Of a DNA stretch of 7,553 bases, positions 1 through 6,190 are shown piece after piece. The stretch spans positions 1 through 7,553 of the forward strand of contig UQCY01000091.1 in the NCBI GenBank assembly GCA_900539645.1. Direction: 5' to 3'. Within the stretch, counting starts at the first letter, position 1. Every line of letters begins with the position of its first letter. A program made the translations under genes and the position numbers. A model generated the notes under the pieces. It was not told where the DNA came from, searched no databases, and was given only the letters and a program-made list of their open reading frames with translations. The DNA comes from an uncultured Clostridium sp. GTDB lineage: Bacteria > Bacillota > Clostridia > Peptostreptococcales > Peptostreptococcaceae.

Positions 1-696
1 TCAGAAGACAACAAATTCTATATGTCTTACAATTTTGAAGGCAAAAATGGAAAGGATCCGCTTGTCTATAAAACAGAAGGCGATAACGGGGATAAATTAA
101 TTATAAAAGACAAGAGAAGAGACGATCCAAATAAAGAAGGAGACTTCGAACAGAAAGACACTAAAACAGATAAAGACAAAAAAGACAATGCCGACGCAAA
201 TAAAGATGAATCAACAGATAAAAAAGAAGTTAAAAATAATATAACAATATACGTTCCAGAAGGAGCAGAATTAAAGAAAACAAAAGTAGACCTACTTTCA
301 GGGAAAATAACTGTTGAAGATTTACACTCTAAAGAATTAAAAATAAAATTATCTTCAGGTGATGTAGATTTAACTAGATGTTTAATAAAAGATTCTGGTG
401 TAGAAGTATCTGACGGTAATATAACTTCAACAGAAAGTAAATTTGAAGGAAAAACTGTCTTAGAATCATCAACAGGTGATTTAAGTGCTAAATTTATGAA
501 AGAAGATTTAGATCATATGAATATAAATGCAGATACTACAGCTGGTGTAGTTAAACAGAATTTAGGTGGAAGCACTTCAGAAGACGAATATTCAAGCAAT
601 AGTTCTTATGTATGGAAAGCTAAAGATCCTAAACATTCATTAGAAATGTACACAGTTGACGGAGATATAAGCTTAGACCTTGTAAATAAAAACTAA
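1..696 (+). CDS. DUF4097-type beta-repeat protein, 5' partial
   Basis: This is the C-terminal 231 residues of a larger protein. The frame is open from base 1, and the first Met codon at 22 has no ribosome site before it, so the true start lies upstream of the window. From about base 238 to the end the protein consists of short beta-strand repeats with SG and DG turns (LLSGKITVEDL, LSSGDVDL, STGDLSAKF, TVDGDISL), the pattern of DUF4097/adhesin-like right-handed beta proteins. Bases 106-237 encode a very Lys/Asp-rich low-complexity insert that splits the beta region from its N-terminal part. DUF4097 proteins are often found beside PadR-type regulators and DUF1700 membrane proteins and are thought to act at the envelope; whether such genes lie upstream here cannot be seen. 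No transmembrane segment is present in the visible part. The family call is from the repeat pattern; the function is unknown. Confidence 0.75.
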   Translation, partial: SEDNKFYMSYNFEGKNGKDPLVYKTEGDNGDKLIIKDKRRDDPNKEGDFEQKDTKTDKDKKDNADANKDESTDKKEVKNNITIYVPEGAELKKTKVDLLSGKITVEDLHSKELKIKLSSGDVDLTRCLIKDSGVEVSDGNITSTESKFEGKTVLESSTGDLSAKFMKEDLDHMNINADTTAGVVKQNLGGSTSEDEYSSNSSYVWKAKDPKHSLEMYTVDGDISLDLVNKN

Positions 697-759
697 AAAT
701 AAAAATAAAACCATAAAGTAAAATAAAGAATTGATCAAAGGGATACAAACTTGCCGATT

Positions 760-791
760 AAAAATCACACTGTAATAGGTGTGATTTTTTT
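760..791 (+). terminator. Intrinsic terminator of the DUF4097 gene
   Basis: A perfect 11-bp stem (AAAAATCACAC at 760-770 with GTGTGATTTTT at 779-789) has an 8-nt loop and runs into a T-tract up to 791. It ends the upstream transcript about 60 bases after its stop codon and separates it from feoAB. Confidence 0.9.
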
Positions 792-792
792 G

Positions 793-821
793 TTGAAAAA
801 AGTTCTCAAAAGGTATATATT
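793..821 (+). promoter_or_regulatory. Predicted sigma-A promoter of feoAB
   Basis: A -35 TTGAAA at 793-798 and a -10 TATATT at 816-821 are separated by 17 bp, just after the preceding terminator and about 50 bases before the feoAB start. An imperfect inverted repeat (TTGA-AA, TT-TCAA at 793-809) overlaps the -35. I looked for a Fur-box-like TGATAAT/ATTATCA palindrome, as expected for an iron importer, and did not find one. Iron regulation therefore cannot be read from this sequence. Confidence 0.6.
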
Positions 822-872
822 ATAGCAGTAGAGATTCAACAAAAGTTAAAGATTTAGAAAGGAAAAGGAAGT

Positions 873-3233
873 ATGACATTAAAAGATTTACCAATCGGGA
901 AAAGCGCCCAAATAGTGTCAGTTGGTGGAGAAGGTCAGTTAAGACAGCACTTCTTAGACATGGGATTAATTCCAGGAGTAGAAGTAAGTGTTGTTAAATA
1001 CGCGCCTATGGGAGATCCTATAGAGCTAAAAATTCATGGATATGAGCTGACAATAAGACTAGCAGATGCGGAAAAAATAGAAATAATAGAAAATCATCAC
1101 CATAGAGCTAAAAAAGATGAAAACTTAGAAGATATGAAGATAAAGAAAGTTCTTAATATAGAGAAAGACCATCCAGGCTATGGTGAGGACGGAAAATATC
1201 ACGATAAGAAAACAGAAAATCCTCTACCAGACGATGAAGTTCTTACATTTGCACTTGTCGGAAATCAGAACTGTGGAAAAACAACATTATTTAACCAGTT
1301 AACAGGATCAAACCAGCACGTAGGTAACTTCCCAGGGGTTACAGTAGATAGAAAAGACGGTGTTATAAGAGGTTATAGCAATACATTGATAACAGACTTA
1401 CCTGGAATATATTCTATGTCACCATATAGTAGCGAGGAAATAGTAACAAGGGAATTTTTATTAAATAATAAACCTAAAGGAATAATAAATATACTAGATG
1501 CTACAAACATAGAAAGAAATTTATACTTAACAATGCAGCTACTAGAGTTAGACATACCGATGGTTGTAGCTCTTAATATGATGGATGAGCTAAAGAAAAA
1601 TGACGGTTCTGTATTGGTAAGTGATTTAGAAGAGCTACTAGGCGTGCCAGTTGTCCCTATTTCAGCAGCTAAGAATGAAGGGATAGATGAGCTAACTAGA
1701 CACGCTGTTCACGTTGCAAAATACCAAGAACAGCCTCTAAGACATGATTTCTGTACTCCAAAAGGGGAATTACACAGAGGATTACATGCAGTTATGCATT
1801 TAATAGAGGACCACGCAGAAGAAAAGAACATACCAGTTAGATTTGCTGCGACAAAAATTGTTGAAGGTGATAATAGAATTTTAGAAGAACTTGAGCTTTC
1901 AGACACAGAAAAAAGAATATTAAACGATATCGTAAAACAGATAGAAGAAGAAACAGGACTGGATGCATCTGCTTCTATAGCTAAGATGAGATTTGAATTT
2001 ATACTATCTGTATGCGATGCTACAGTTATAAAACCAAAAGAGAGTAGGGAAAGAGTTAGAAGTAAGGAAATAGACAAGCTTCTAACAGGAAAATATACAG
2101 GAATACCGATATTTATAGGAATAATGGGAATAATATTCTGGCTTACATTTAATGTAATAGGAAGTTTCTTACAGGGATTATTGGAAATGGGAATAGCCTC
2201 ATTGACAGAGGTTGTAGATCAATTCCTTACAAATTCTAATGTAAATGATGCACTACACTCACTTATAATAGAGGGTATATTCAACGGTGTAGGTGGAGTG
2301 CTTAGTTTCCTACCGATAATAGTTACACTATTCTTCTTCTTATCAATCCTAGAAGATAGTGGATATATGGCTAGGGTTGCATTTATAATGGATAAGCTTC
2401 TTAGAAAACTAGGATTATCTGGAAGAAGTATAGTACCTATGTTAATAGGCTTTGGATGTACTGTTCCTGGGGTCATGGCGAGCCGTACATTGCCTTCAGA
2501 GAGGGATAGAAAGGTAACTATACTATTAACACCTTTCATGAGCTGTACAGCTAAATTACCGATATATGCATTCTTTACAGCGATATTCTTCCCAGATAAT
2601 GGAGCATTAGTAATGATATTGCTTTATGTACTTGGAATGGCTCTTGGAATATTAATGGCTTTATTAATGAAAAAGACAATGTTTAAAGGTGAGGCAGTTC
2701 CTTTTGTTATGGAGCTTCCAAACTATAGATTACCTGCAGCTAAAAATATAATGCACTTACTATGGGATAAATCAAAAGATTTCCTACAGAGAGCATTTAC
2801 AGTAATATTCTTAGCAACAATGGTTATATGGTTCTTACAGAACTTCGACTACAATTTCAACATGGTAGCCGACTCACAGCAGAGTATACTTGCTCACATA
2901 GCAGGAATGATGGCTCCAATATTTACTCCAGTAGGATTTGGGGATTGGAGAATAACTACATCTCTAATATCTGGATTCTTAGCTAAAGAAAGTGTTGTAT
3001 CATCATTAACAGTTCTTTTCGGAAGCACAGATGCATTATTAAAAACACTTACAACTGCTGGAGCTGGATCATTATTAGTATTCTGTCTATTATACACTCC
3101 TTGTGTTGCAGCAGTAGCATCTATAAAAAGAGAATTAGGTGTAAAATGGGCAATTGGAGTAGTTGTATGGCAGTGCGTTTTAGCTTGGATTGTATCATTT
3201 GCAACTTATGGAATATTAACACTAATAATTTAA
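873..3233 (+). CDS. feoB: Fused ferrous iron transporter FeoA-FeoB
   Basis: This 786-residue cytoplasmic-membrane importer of Fe(II) carries an N-terminal FeoA domain fused to FeoB. Residues 1-73 are the FeoA SH3-like domain (LPIGKSAQIVSV, LDMGLIPG). Residues 74-122 are a charged linker with a His triplet (75-77). The G domain shows G1 GNQNCGKT (130-137), a switch region with Thr157 (GNFPGVTVDRK), G3 DLPG (175-178), G4 NMMD (235-238) and G5 SAA (264-266). A helical GDI-like spacer follows to about 385. The membrane part from about 408 contains the first gate region GFGCTVPGVMASRTL (526-540, Cys529), the MSCTAKLPIY stretch (556-565) and the second gate region YTPCVAAVASIKREL (741-755). All core motifs are intact, and no FeoC gene follows. 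The ATG at 873 is preceded by AGGAAAAGGAAG. The gene is probably monocistronic, since a terminator lies before it and the next gene has its own promoter. Fusions of this type are known in Clostridia. Function is secure; which Feo paralogue it is cannot be told. Confidence 0.97.
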   Translation: MTLKDLPIGKSAQIVSVGGEGQLRQHFLDMGLIPGVEVSVVKYAPMGDPIELKIHGYELTIRLADAEKIEIIENHHHRAKKDENLEDMKIKKVLNIEKDHPGYGEDGKYHDKKTENPLPDDEVLTFALVGNQNCGKTTLFNQLTGSNQHVGNFPGVTVDRKDGVIRGYSNTLITDLPGIYSMSPYSSEEIVTREFLLNNKPKGIINILDATNIERNLYLTMQLLELDIPMVVALNMMDELKKNDGSVLVSDLEELLGVPVVPISAAKNEGIDELTRHAVHVAKYQEQPLRHDFCTPKGELHRGLHAVMHLIEDHAEEKNIPVRFAATKIVEGDNRILEELELSDTEKRILNDIVKQIEEETGLDASASIAKMRFEFILSVCDATVIKPKESRERVRSKEIDKLLTGKYTGIPIFIGIMGIIFWLTFNVIGSFLQGLLEMGIASLTEVVDQFLTNSNVNDALHSLIIEGIFNGVGGVLSFLPIIVTLFFFLSILEDSGYMARVAFIMDKLLRKLGLSGRSIVPMLIGFGCTVPGVMASRTLPSERDRKVTILLTPFMSCTAKLPIYAFFTAIFFPDNGALVMILLYVLGMALGILMALLMKKTMFKGEAVPFVMELPNYRLPAAKNIMHLLWDKSKDFLQRAFTVIFLATMVIWFLQNFDYNFNMVADSQQSILAHIAGMMAPIFTPVGFGDWRITTSLISGFLAKESVVSSLTVLFGSTDALLKTLTTAGAGSLLVFCLLYTPCVAAVASIKRELGVKWAIGVVVWQCVLAWIVSFATYGILTLII

Positions 3234-3280
3234 CAAATTTGTTGTATTATATATAGAAAACGGTATCTCAATTGTTTTAA

Positions 3281-3300
3281 TTTTGTCATTATTTGTCGTT
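3281..3300 (+). repeat. Tandem decamer upstream of the SDR promoter
   Basis: TTTTGTCATT (3281-3290) is followed directly by ATTTGTCGTT (3291-3300). The two match at 8 of 10 positions, so their centres are one helical turn apart, about 20-40 bp upstream of the -10 element. This is the arrangement expected of a regulator binding as a tandem dimer. The core TTTGTC(A/G) partly matches the Spo0A box (TTTGTCGAA), but the last two bases differ in both copies, so that identification is weak. Confidence 0.35.
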
Positions 3301-3326
3301 AAGCTCTTAATTGGAGTGGGTATAAT
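3299..3326 (+). promoter_or_regulatory. Predicted promoter of the 7-alpha-HSDH-like gene
   Basis: A perfect -10 TATAAT lies at 3321-3326, about 60 bases before the start codon. There is no good sigma-A -35 at the usual distance; the best is TTAAGC at 3299-3304 with a 16-bp gap. The same bases read GGGTATAA (3318-3325), which matches the -10 of SigB-type general stress promoters (GGGTAT). A GTTAAG resembling the GTTTAA -35 lies 14 bp upstream (3298-3303). Either reading is possible; the -10 position is the solid part. Confidence 0.45.
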
Positions 3327-3388
3327 TGTAGATGAGAGTGATTTTATTTCACGAAAAATTATAACTTCAATTTAAGGAGGACTTTAAA

Positions 3389-4186
3389 ATGAGATTAGAA
3401 GGTAAAGTAGTTCTTATAACAGCATCAACAAGAGGTATAGGTCTTGCTTGTGTAGAAAGATTTGCAAGAGAAGGAGCAAAAGTATATATGGGTGCAAGAA
3501 ATCTAGAAAGAGCTCAGGGTGTAGCTGATAGATTAAATGCTGAAGGATGCAAAGTAGACATAGTTTATAATGATGCAACAGAAAAAGAATCATATCAGAC
3601 TATGGTAGATGAAGTAATAGCAAAAGAAGGAAGAATAGACGTATTAGTTAACAACTTTGGTACATCTAATCCTAAAAAAGACTTAGATATAAAAGAAACA
3701 GAATACGAAACATTTATAAAAACTATAGATTTAAATTTAGCAAGTGTGTTTATAACTTCTCAGGCTGTAATACCTCATATGGCTAAAAACGGTGGAGGAA
3801 GCATAATAAATATATCTTCAGTAGGTGGTATACGTCCAGATATATCTCAGATAGCTTACGGAACAAGTAAAGCAGCAATAAACTACTTAACAAAAATAAT
3901 AGCTACTCATGCAGCTAGAGATAACGTAAGATGCAATGCTGTACTTCCAGGAATGACAGCAACTGACGCAGTAAGCGATAATTTAAGTGATGATTTCAAA
4001 GAATTCTTCTTAAAACATACTCCTATAAAGAGAATGGCAACTCCAGAAGAAATAGCAGGAACAGTATTATACTTTGCTAGTAATGATGGAGCATTCACAA
4101 CAGGACAGATTGTTGACGTATCTGGTGGATTTGGAATGCCTACACCAGTATATGGCGATATGATAGAAATGAAGAGCAGAAGATAA
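3389..4186 (+). CDS. Short-chain dehydrogenase, 7-alpha-hydroxysteroid dehydrogenase-like
   Basis: This 265-residue classical SDR is a cytosolic NAD(P)-dependent oxidoreductase. The nucleotide site is TASTRGIG (11-18), with Ala in place of the first glycine of the usual TGxxxGxG. NNFG (88-91) replaces NNAG. The catalytic residues are Asn116, Ser144, Tyr157 and Lys161 (YGTSK). Thr14, Arg15 and Arg37 occupy the positions that favour NADP(H) in clostridial 7-alpha-HSDH. The stretches GRIDVLVNNFG, AVIPHMAKNGGGSI, PDISQIAY, VRCNAVLPG and the tail GGFGMPTPVYGD closely recall the 7-alpha-HSDHs of Clostridium absonum/scindens, which oxidise the 7-alpha-hydroxyl of cholate and chenodeoxycholate to the 7-oxo form. 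No other bile acid gene is present. AAGGAGG at 3374-3380 lies 8 bases before the ATG, one of the strongest ribosome sites here. The gene stands alone between its own promoter and terminator. SDR membership is certain; the bile acid substrate is inferred by resemblance, and another SDR activity (FabG-like or sugar) remains possible. Confidence 0.85.
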   Translation: MRLEGKVVLITASTRGIGLACVERFAREGAKVYMGARNLERAQGVADRLNAEGCKVDIVYNDATEKESYQTMVDEVIAKEGRIDVLVNNFGTSNPKKDLDIKETEYETFIKTIDLNLASVFITSQAVIPHMAKNGGGSIINISSVGGIRPDISQIAYGTSKAAINYLTKIIATHAARDNVRCNAVLPGMTATDAVSDNLSDDFKEFFLKHTPIKRMATPEEIAGTVLYFASNDGAFTTGQIVDVSGGFGMPTPVYGDMIEMKSRR

Positions 4187-4200
4187 TTTAATATAAAATG

Positions 4201-4237
4201 AAAGGTTAGGCGTTTTAAGTAATGCCTAACTTTTTTT
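4201..4237 (+). terminator. Intrinsic terminator of the SDR gene
   Basis: An 11-bp stem with one G-U pair (AAAGGTTAGGC at 4201-4211 with GCCTAACTTTT at 4224-4234) has a 12-nt loop and runs into seven T (4231-4237). It starts 15 bases after the SDR stop codon. Confidence 0.92.
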
Positions 4238-4281
4238 ATTTGATAAGTATTGAAAATGTTTTCTGTAATAATTTAGGTATA

Positions 4282-4310
4282 TAGTAAAAATCTATATCAA
4301 ATGATATAAT
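4282..4310 (+). promoter_or_regulatory. Predicted extended -10 promoter of the four-gene unit
   Basis: TGATATAAT (4302-4310) is a consensus extended -10 (TGn-TATAAT). The hexamer 17 bp upstream, TAGTAA (4282-4287), is a poor -35, which an extended -10 can compensate for. The predicted start of transcription is about 75 bases before the GNAT gene, leaving an AT-rich leader with no obvious structure. Confidence 0.6.
4293..4308. repeat. 7-2-7 inverted repeat over the -10 (operator candidate)
   Basis: TATATCA (4293-4299) and TGATATA (4302-4308) form a perfect inverted repeat with a 2-bp centre, overlapping the extended -10 of the GNAT promoter. A second short pair, ATATAG (4279-4284) and CTATAT (4292-4297), covers the -35 side. 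Symmetry at this position is typical of a repressor site, but such short AT-only palindromes arise easily by chance in this DNA. Confidence 0.35.
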
Positions 4311-4391
4311 TAAAGAGATTAGAGTGATACTGTTGTTATTTAAATATAAAAAATATTAATAAAGAAAAAATTTAGGAGATATTTAGTAAAA

Positions 4392-4826
4392 ATGAAAATA
4401 GATAATATAAGAGAATATAAATCAAAAGATTTGGATAATATAATGGAAATTTGGGTAAATACCAACATAGAGGCTCACAATTTTATCGATGAAAATTATT
4501 GGAGAAATAACTTTGATATGGTAAAAGAAATGATGCCTAGTGCCGAGCTATATGTATTTGAGGAAGGCGGAGAAATTAAAGGGTTTGTAGGTCTTATGGA
4601 AAATTATATAGCCGGAATATTTGTGAAAGGTAATAATAAATCTAAAGGTACAGGAAAAAGTCTGTTAGATTTTATCAAAGAAAAAAGAGAAGAATTAAAT
4701 CTTAGTGTATACGAAAAAAATACAAGAGCAATAGAATTTTACAAAAGGGAAGGATTCGTTGTCGTAGATAAAAATATAGAAGAGGACAATGATGAGGTAG
4801 AATTCTTAATGTCTTGGAGCAAGTAA
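4392..4826 (+). CDS. GNAT family N-acetyltransferase (YjaB/YiaC-like)
   Basis: This 144-residue cytosolic enzyme is predicted to transfer acetyl from acetyl-CoA to an amine; the acceptor is unknown. The N-terminal part IREYKSKDLDNIMEIWVNTNIEAHNFI (6-32) with YW and FDMVKEMMPSAELYV (41-55) is characteristic of the YjaB/YiaC-like branch of GNATs. The acetyl-CoA loop is KSKGTGKSLLD (83-93), with Lys where the Q/RxxGxG/A motif usually has Gln or Arg. The C-terminal motif B is LSVYEKNTRAIEFYKREGF (104-122), including the Asn110 and Tyr117 normal for the fold. Length is typical. AGGAG at 4374-4378 lies 13 bases before the ATG, a somewhat long spacing, but no in-frame alternative start is nearer. 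It is the first gene of a same-strand group of four. Substrates of this branch (small amines, protein lysines or amino acids) cannot be decided from sequence. Confidence 0.9.
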   Translation: MKIDNIREYKSKDLDNIMEIWVNTNIEAHNFIDENYWRNNFDMVKEMMPSAELYVFEEGGEIKGFVGLMENYIAGIFVKGNNKSKGTGKSLLDFIKEKREELNLSVYEKNTRAIEFYKREGFVVVDKNIEEDNDEVEFLMSWSK

Positions 4827-4866
4827 GTTTTATAATTATTTAAATTTGGTTTTAATTTTAAAAGGT

Positions 4867-4876
4867 AAGGGGAAAG
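4867..4876 (+). promoter_or_regulatory. Ribosome site fixing the hydrolase start
   Basis: AAGGGGAAAG lies 5-9 bases before the ATG at 4882. The longer open frame starting with TTG at 4846 has only AT-rich sequence and no Shine-Dalgarno before it, and its extra residues show no resemblance to the fold. The start at 4882 is preferred. Confidence 0.8.
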
Positions 4877-4881
4877 TTTCA

Positions 4882-5772
4882 ATGTATTTTAATTATAGAG
4901 GAATAAATATTCATTACGAATGTATAGGAGAAGGTATCCCATTTTTTATGATTCATGGGTTTGAATGTGATAAAGAGCTTATGAAGGGCTGTATGGAGCC
5001 AGTTATGGAAAAATATAATGGATACAAAAGAATATATATAGATTTACCAGGAATGGGTAAATCAGAGTCTGCAAGTTGGATAAGCTCATCAAACTCTATC
5101 TTGGATATGCTTTGCGAGTTTATTTCTGTAATAGTTGCTGGCGAAAAATTTATGATTGCTGGAGAATCTTATGGAGGATATCTTACAAGAGGGATATTGT
5201 CTAGATTTACGGACAGAGTATATGGAATGTTTTTAATATGCCCACTTATACTGTCAGATTATAGCAAAATGGATATAAGCAGAAGCAACCTAAAATTTAT
5301 GGACGACAATTTCTATGAAGAAAATAAAGATGATGAAGATTTTAAGGAATTTATGAAAAATGCTGTAATAGTAAATGAGTACACATATGAAAGATATAAG
5401 AATGAAATATTATGTGGGTTGAAAATAGCTGATTCTAAATTCTTAAATCAGCTTAGTAGAAATTACCGGTTCCCATTTGATGTTGATGAAAAAGTACAGA
5501 ATATGAGATTTGATCAGCCAGTTACGATACTATGTGGAAGACAGGATAACAGTGTTGGTTATAGAGATTTATTAAAAATTTCAGAAGACTACAAAAGATG
5601 CAGTATTTCTGTTGTGGATATGGCTGGGCACAATTTACAAATAGAAAGACCAGAAGTATTTAATCTGGAATTAGAGGATTTTTTAAAAAGAGTAGAGATA
5701 GAAATAGAAGAGCAGAAAGCTAAAAAAGAAGGGGACTACTCTAATATGAAATATTCTAAACATAGAAGATAA
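4882..5772 (+). CDS. Alpha/beta hydrolase fold protein
   Basis: This 296-residue cytosolic hydrolase has a complete predicted triad. HGF (25-27) supplies the oxyanion turn, DLPGMGKS (54-61) is the typical strand-4 turn, and GESYGG (94-99) is the nucleophile elbow with Ser96. Asp222 in GRQDNSVGY is the acid and His250 in MAGHNLQIERP is the base. The segment between about 125 and 205 is the variable, acidic, helical cap that would set the substrate. After the fold (from about 268) comes a charged tail rich in Glu, Lys and Arg that ends in KHRR. There is no signal peptide. It sits 55 bases after the GNAT gene and 29 before the small membrane protein gene, without a terminator, so co-transcription is likely. 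The substrate (ester, amide, lactone, haloalkane or peptide) cannot be assigned; the family is secure. Confidence 0.9.
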   Translation: MYFNYRGINIHYECIGEGIPFFMIHGFECDKELMKGCMEPVMEKYNGYKRIYIDLPGMGKSESASWISSSNSILDMLCEFISVIVAGEKFMIAGESYGGYLTRGILSRFTDRVYGMFLICPLILSDYSKMDISRSNLKFMDDNFYEENKDDEDFKEFMKNAVIVNEYTYERYKNEILCGLKIADSKFLNQLSRNYRFPFDVDEKVQNMRFDQPVTILCGRQDNSVGYRDLLKISEDYKRCSISVVDMAGHNLQIERPEVFNLELEDFLKRVEIEIEEQKAKKEGDYSNMKYSKHRR

Positions 5773-5786
5773 AGATATTTAAACCT

Positions 5787-5797
5787 AAAGGGGTGAT
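5787..5797 (+). promoter_or_regulatory. Ribosome site fixing the small membrane protein start
   Basis: AAAGGGGTGAT matches the 16S anti-Shine-Dalgarno (AGGAGGTGAT) at all but one position and lies 4-8 bases before the ATG at 5802. The GTG at 5793, which would give three more residues, is part of this site, so 5802 is the start. Confidence 0.85.
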
Positions 5798-5801
5798 AGA
5801 T

Positions 5802-6179
5802 ATGGAAATAATGGGCTTTGTTATTTGGTTAATCTGTGGATTGTTGTTTGTAGGGATAGGAATTTACGATTATATGTCTAAGAAACAGGTAGGATTCTGG
5901 GCGAACTTTGATGTTCCAGAGGTTGAAGATGTTATAGGATTTAATAAGGCAGTTGGAAGATTATTTATCATTTATGGAGTAGTTTTTATTTTGATAGGGA
6001 TACCGCTAATACCGAGTATTTTCTATAAGAATGTACTTTTAGTGTTTATTCCTATCATTGGCACTGTTTTTGAAACAATTTGGCTTATGGTCTATTTTGT
6101 TATGAAGATAGAGAAGGATTATTATCCTAAAAAGGTTTACAAAAAAAGAGAGAAAAAGAGAAAGAAGAAAAGTTTTTAA
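5802..6179 (+). CDS. Small membrane protein of unknown function, three helices
   Basis: This 125-residue integral membrane protein has hydrophobic segments at about 4-22, 54-71 and 76-102 and a strongly basic C-terminal tail (104-125, mostly Lys and Arg) expected to stay in the cytoplasm. Between helix 1 and helix 2 is a conserved-looking loop, SKKQVGFWANFDVPEVED, followed by FNKAVGRLFIIYGV. The loop plus two-helix arrangement recalls a common uncharacterised clostridial/bacillar family of small membrane proteins, possibly related to DUF3784, but I cannot name it with certainty. There is no enzymatic motif. It follows the hydrolase by 29 bases and precedes the next gene by 11, so all are probably one transcript. 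Function unknown. Confidence 0.8.
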   Translation: MEIMGFVIWLICGLLFVGIGIYDYMSKKQVGFWANFDVPEVEDVIGFNKAVGRLFIIYGVVFILIGIPLIPSIFYKNVLLVFIPIIGTVFETIWLMVYFVMKIEKDYYPKKVYKKREKKRKKKSF

Positions 6180-6190
6180 GAGATAAAAGT

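Noticed and set aside
22..24. ATG at 22 as the start of the DUF4097 gene
   Set aside because: No Shine-Dalgarno precedes it, and the frame is open through base 1 with compatible residues, so the gene is cut by the window edge.
697..872. Fur box in the feoAB leader
   Set aside because: No TGATAAT/ATTATCA-like palindrome is present. The TTGATCAA at 731-738 is too short and lies upstream of the preceding terminator.
1373..3097. Minus-strand open frames inside feoAB (1373-1555, 1709-2077, 2219-2539, 2894-3097)
   Set aside because: They are shadows of a long, well-conserved plus-strand gene, show no family resemblance and have no ribosome sites of note.
3907..4098. Minus-strand open frame inside the SDR gene
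   Set aside because: It is the antisense of conserved SDR coding sequence, with no recognisable product.
4831..4836. TATAAT between the GNAT and hydrolase genes as an internal promoter
   Set aside because: No acceptable -35 is found 16-18 bp upstream and no extended -10, and chance TATAAT is common in this AT-rich spacer.
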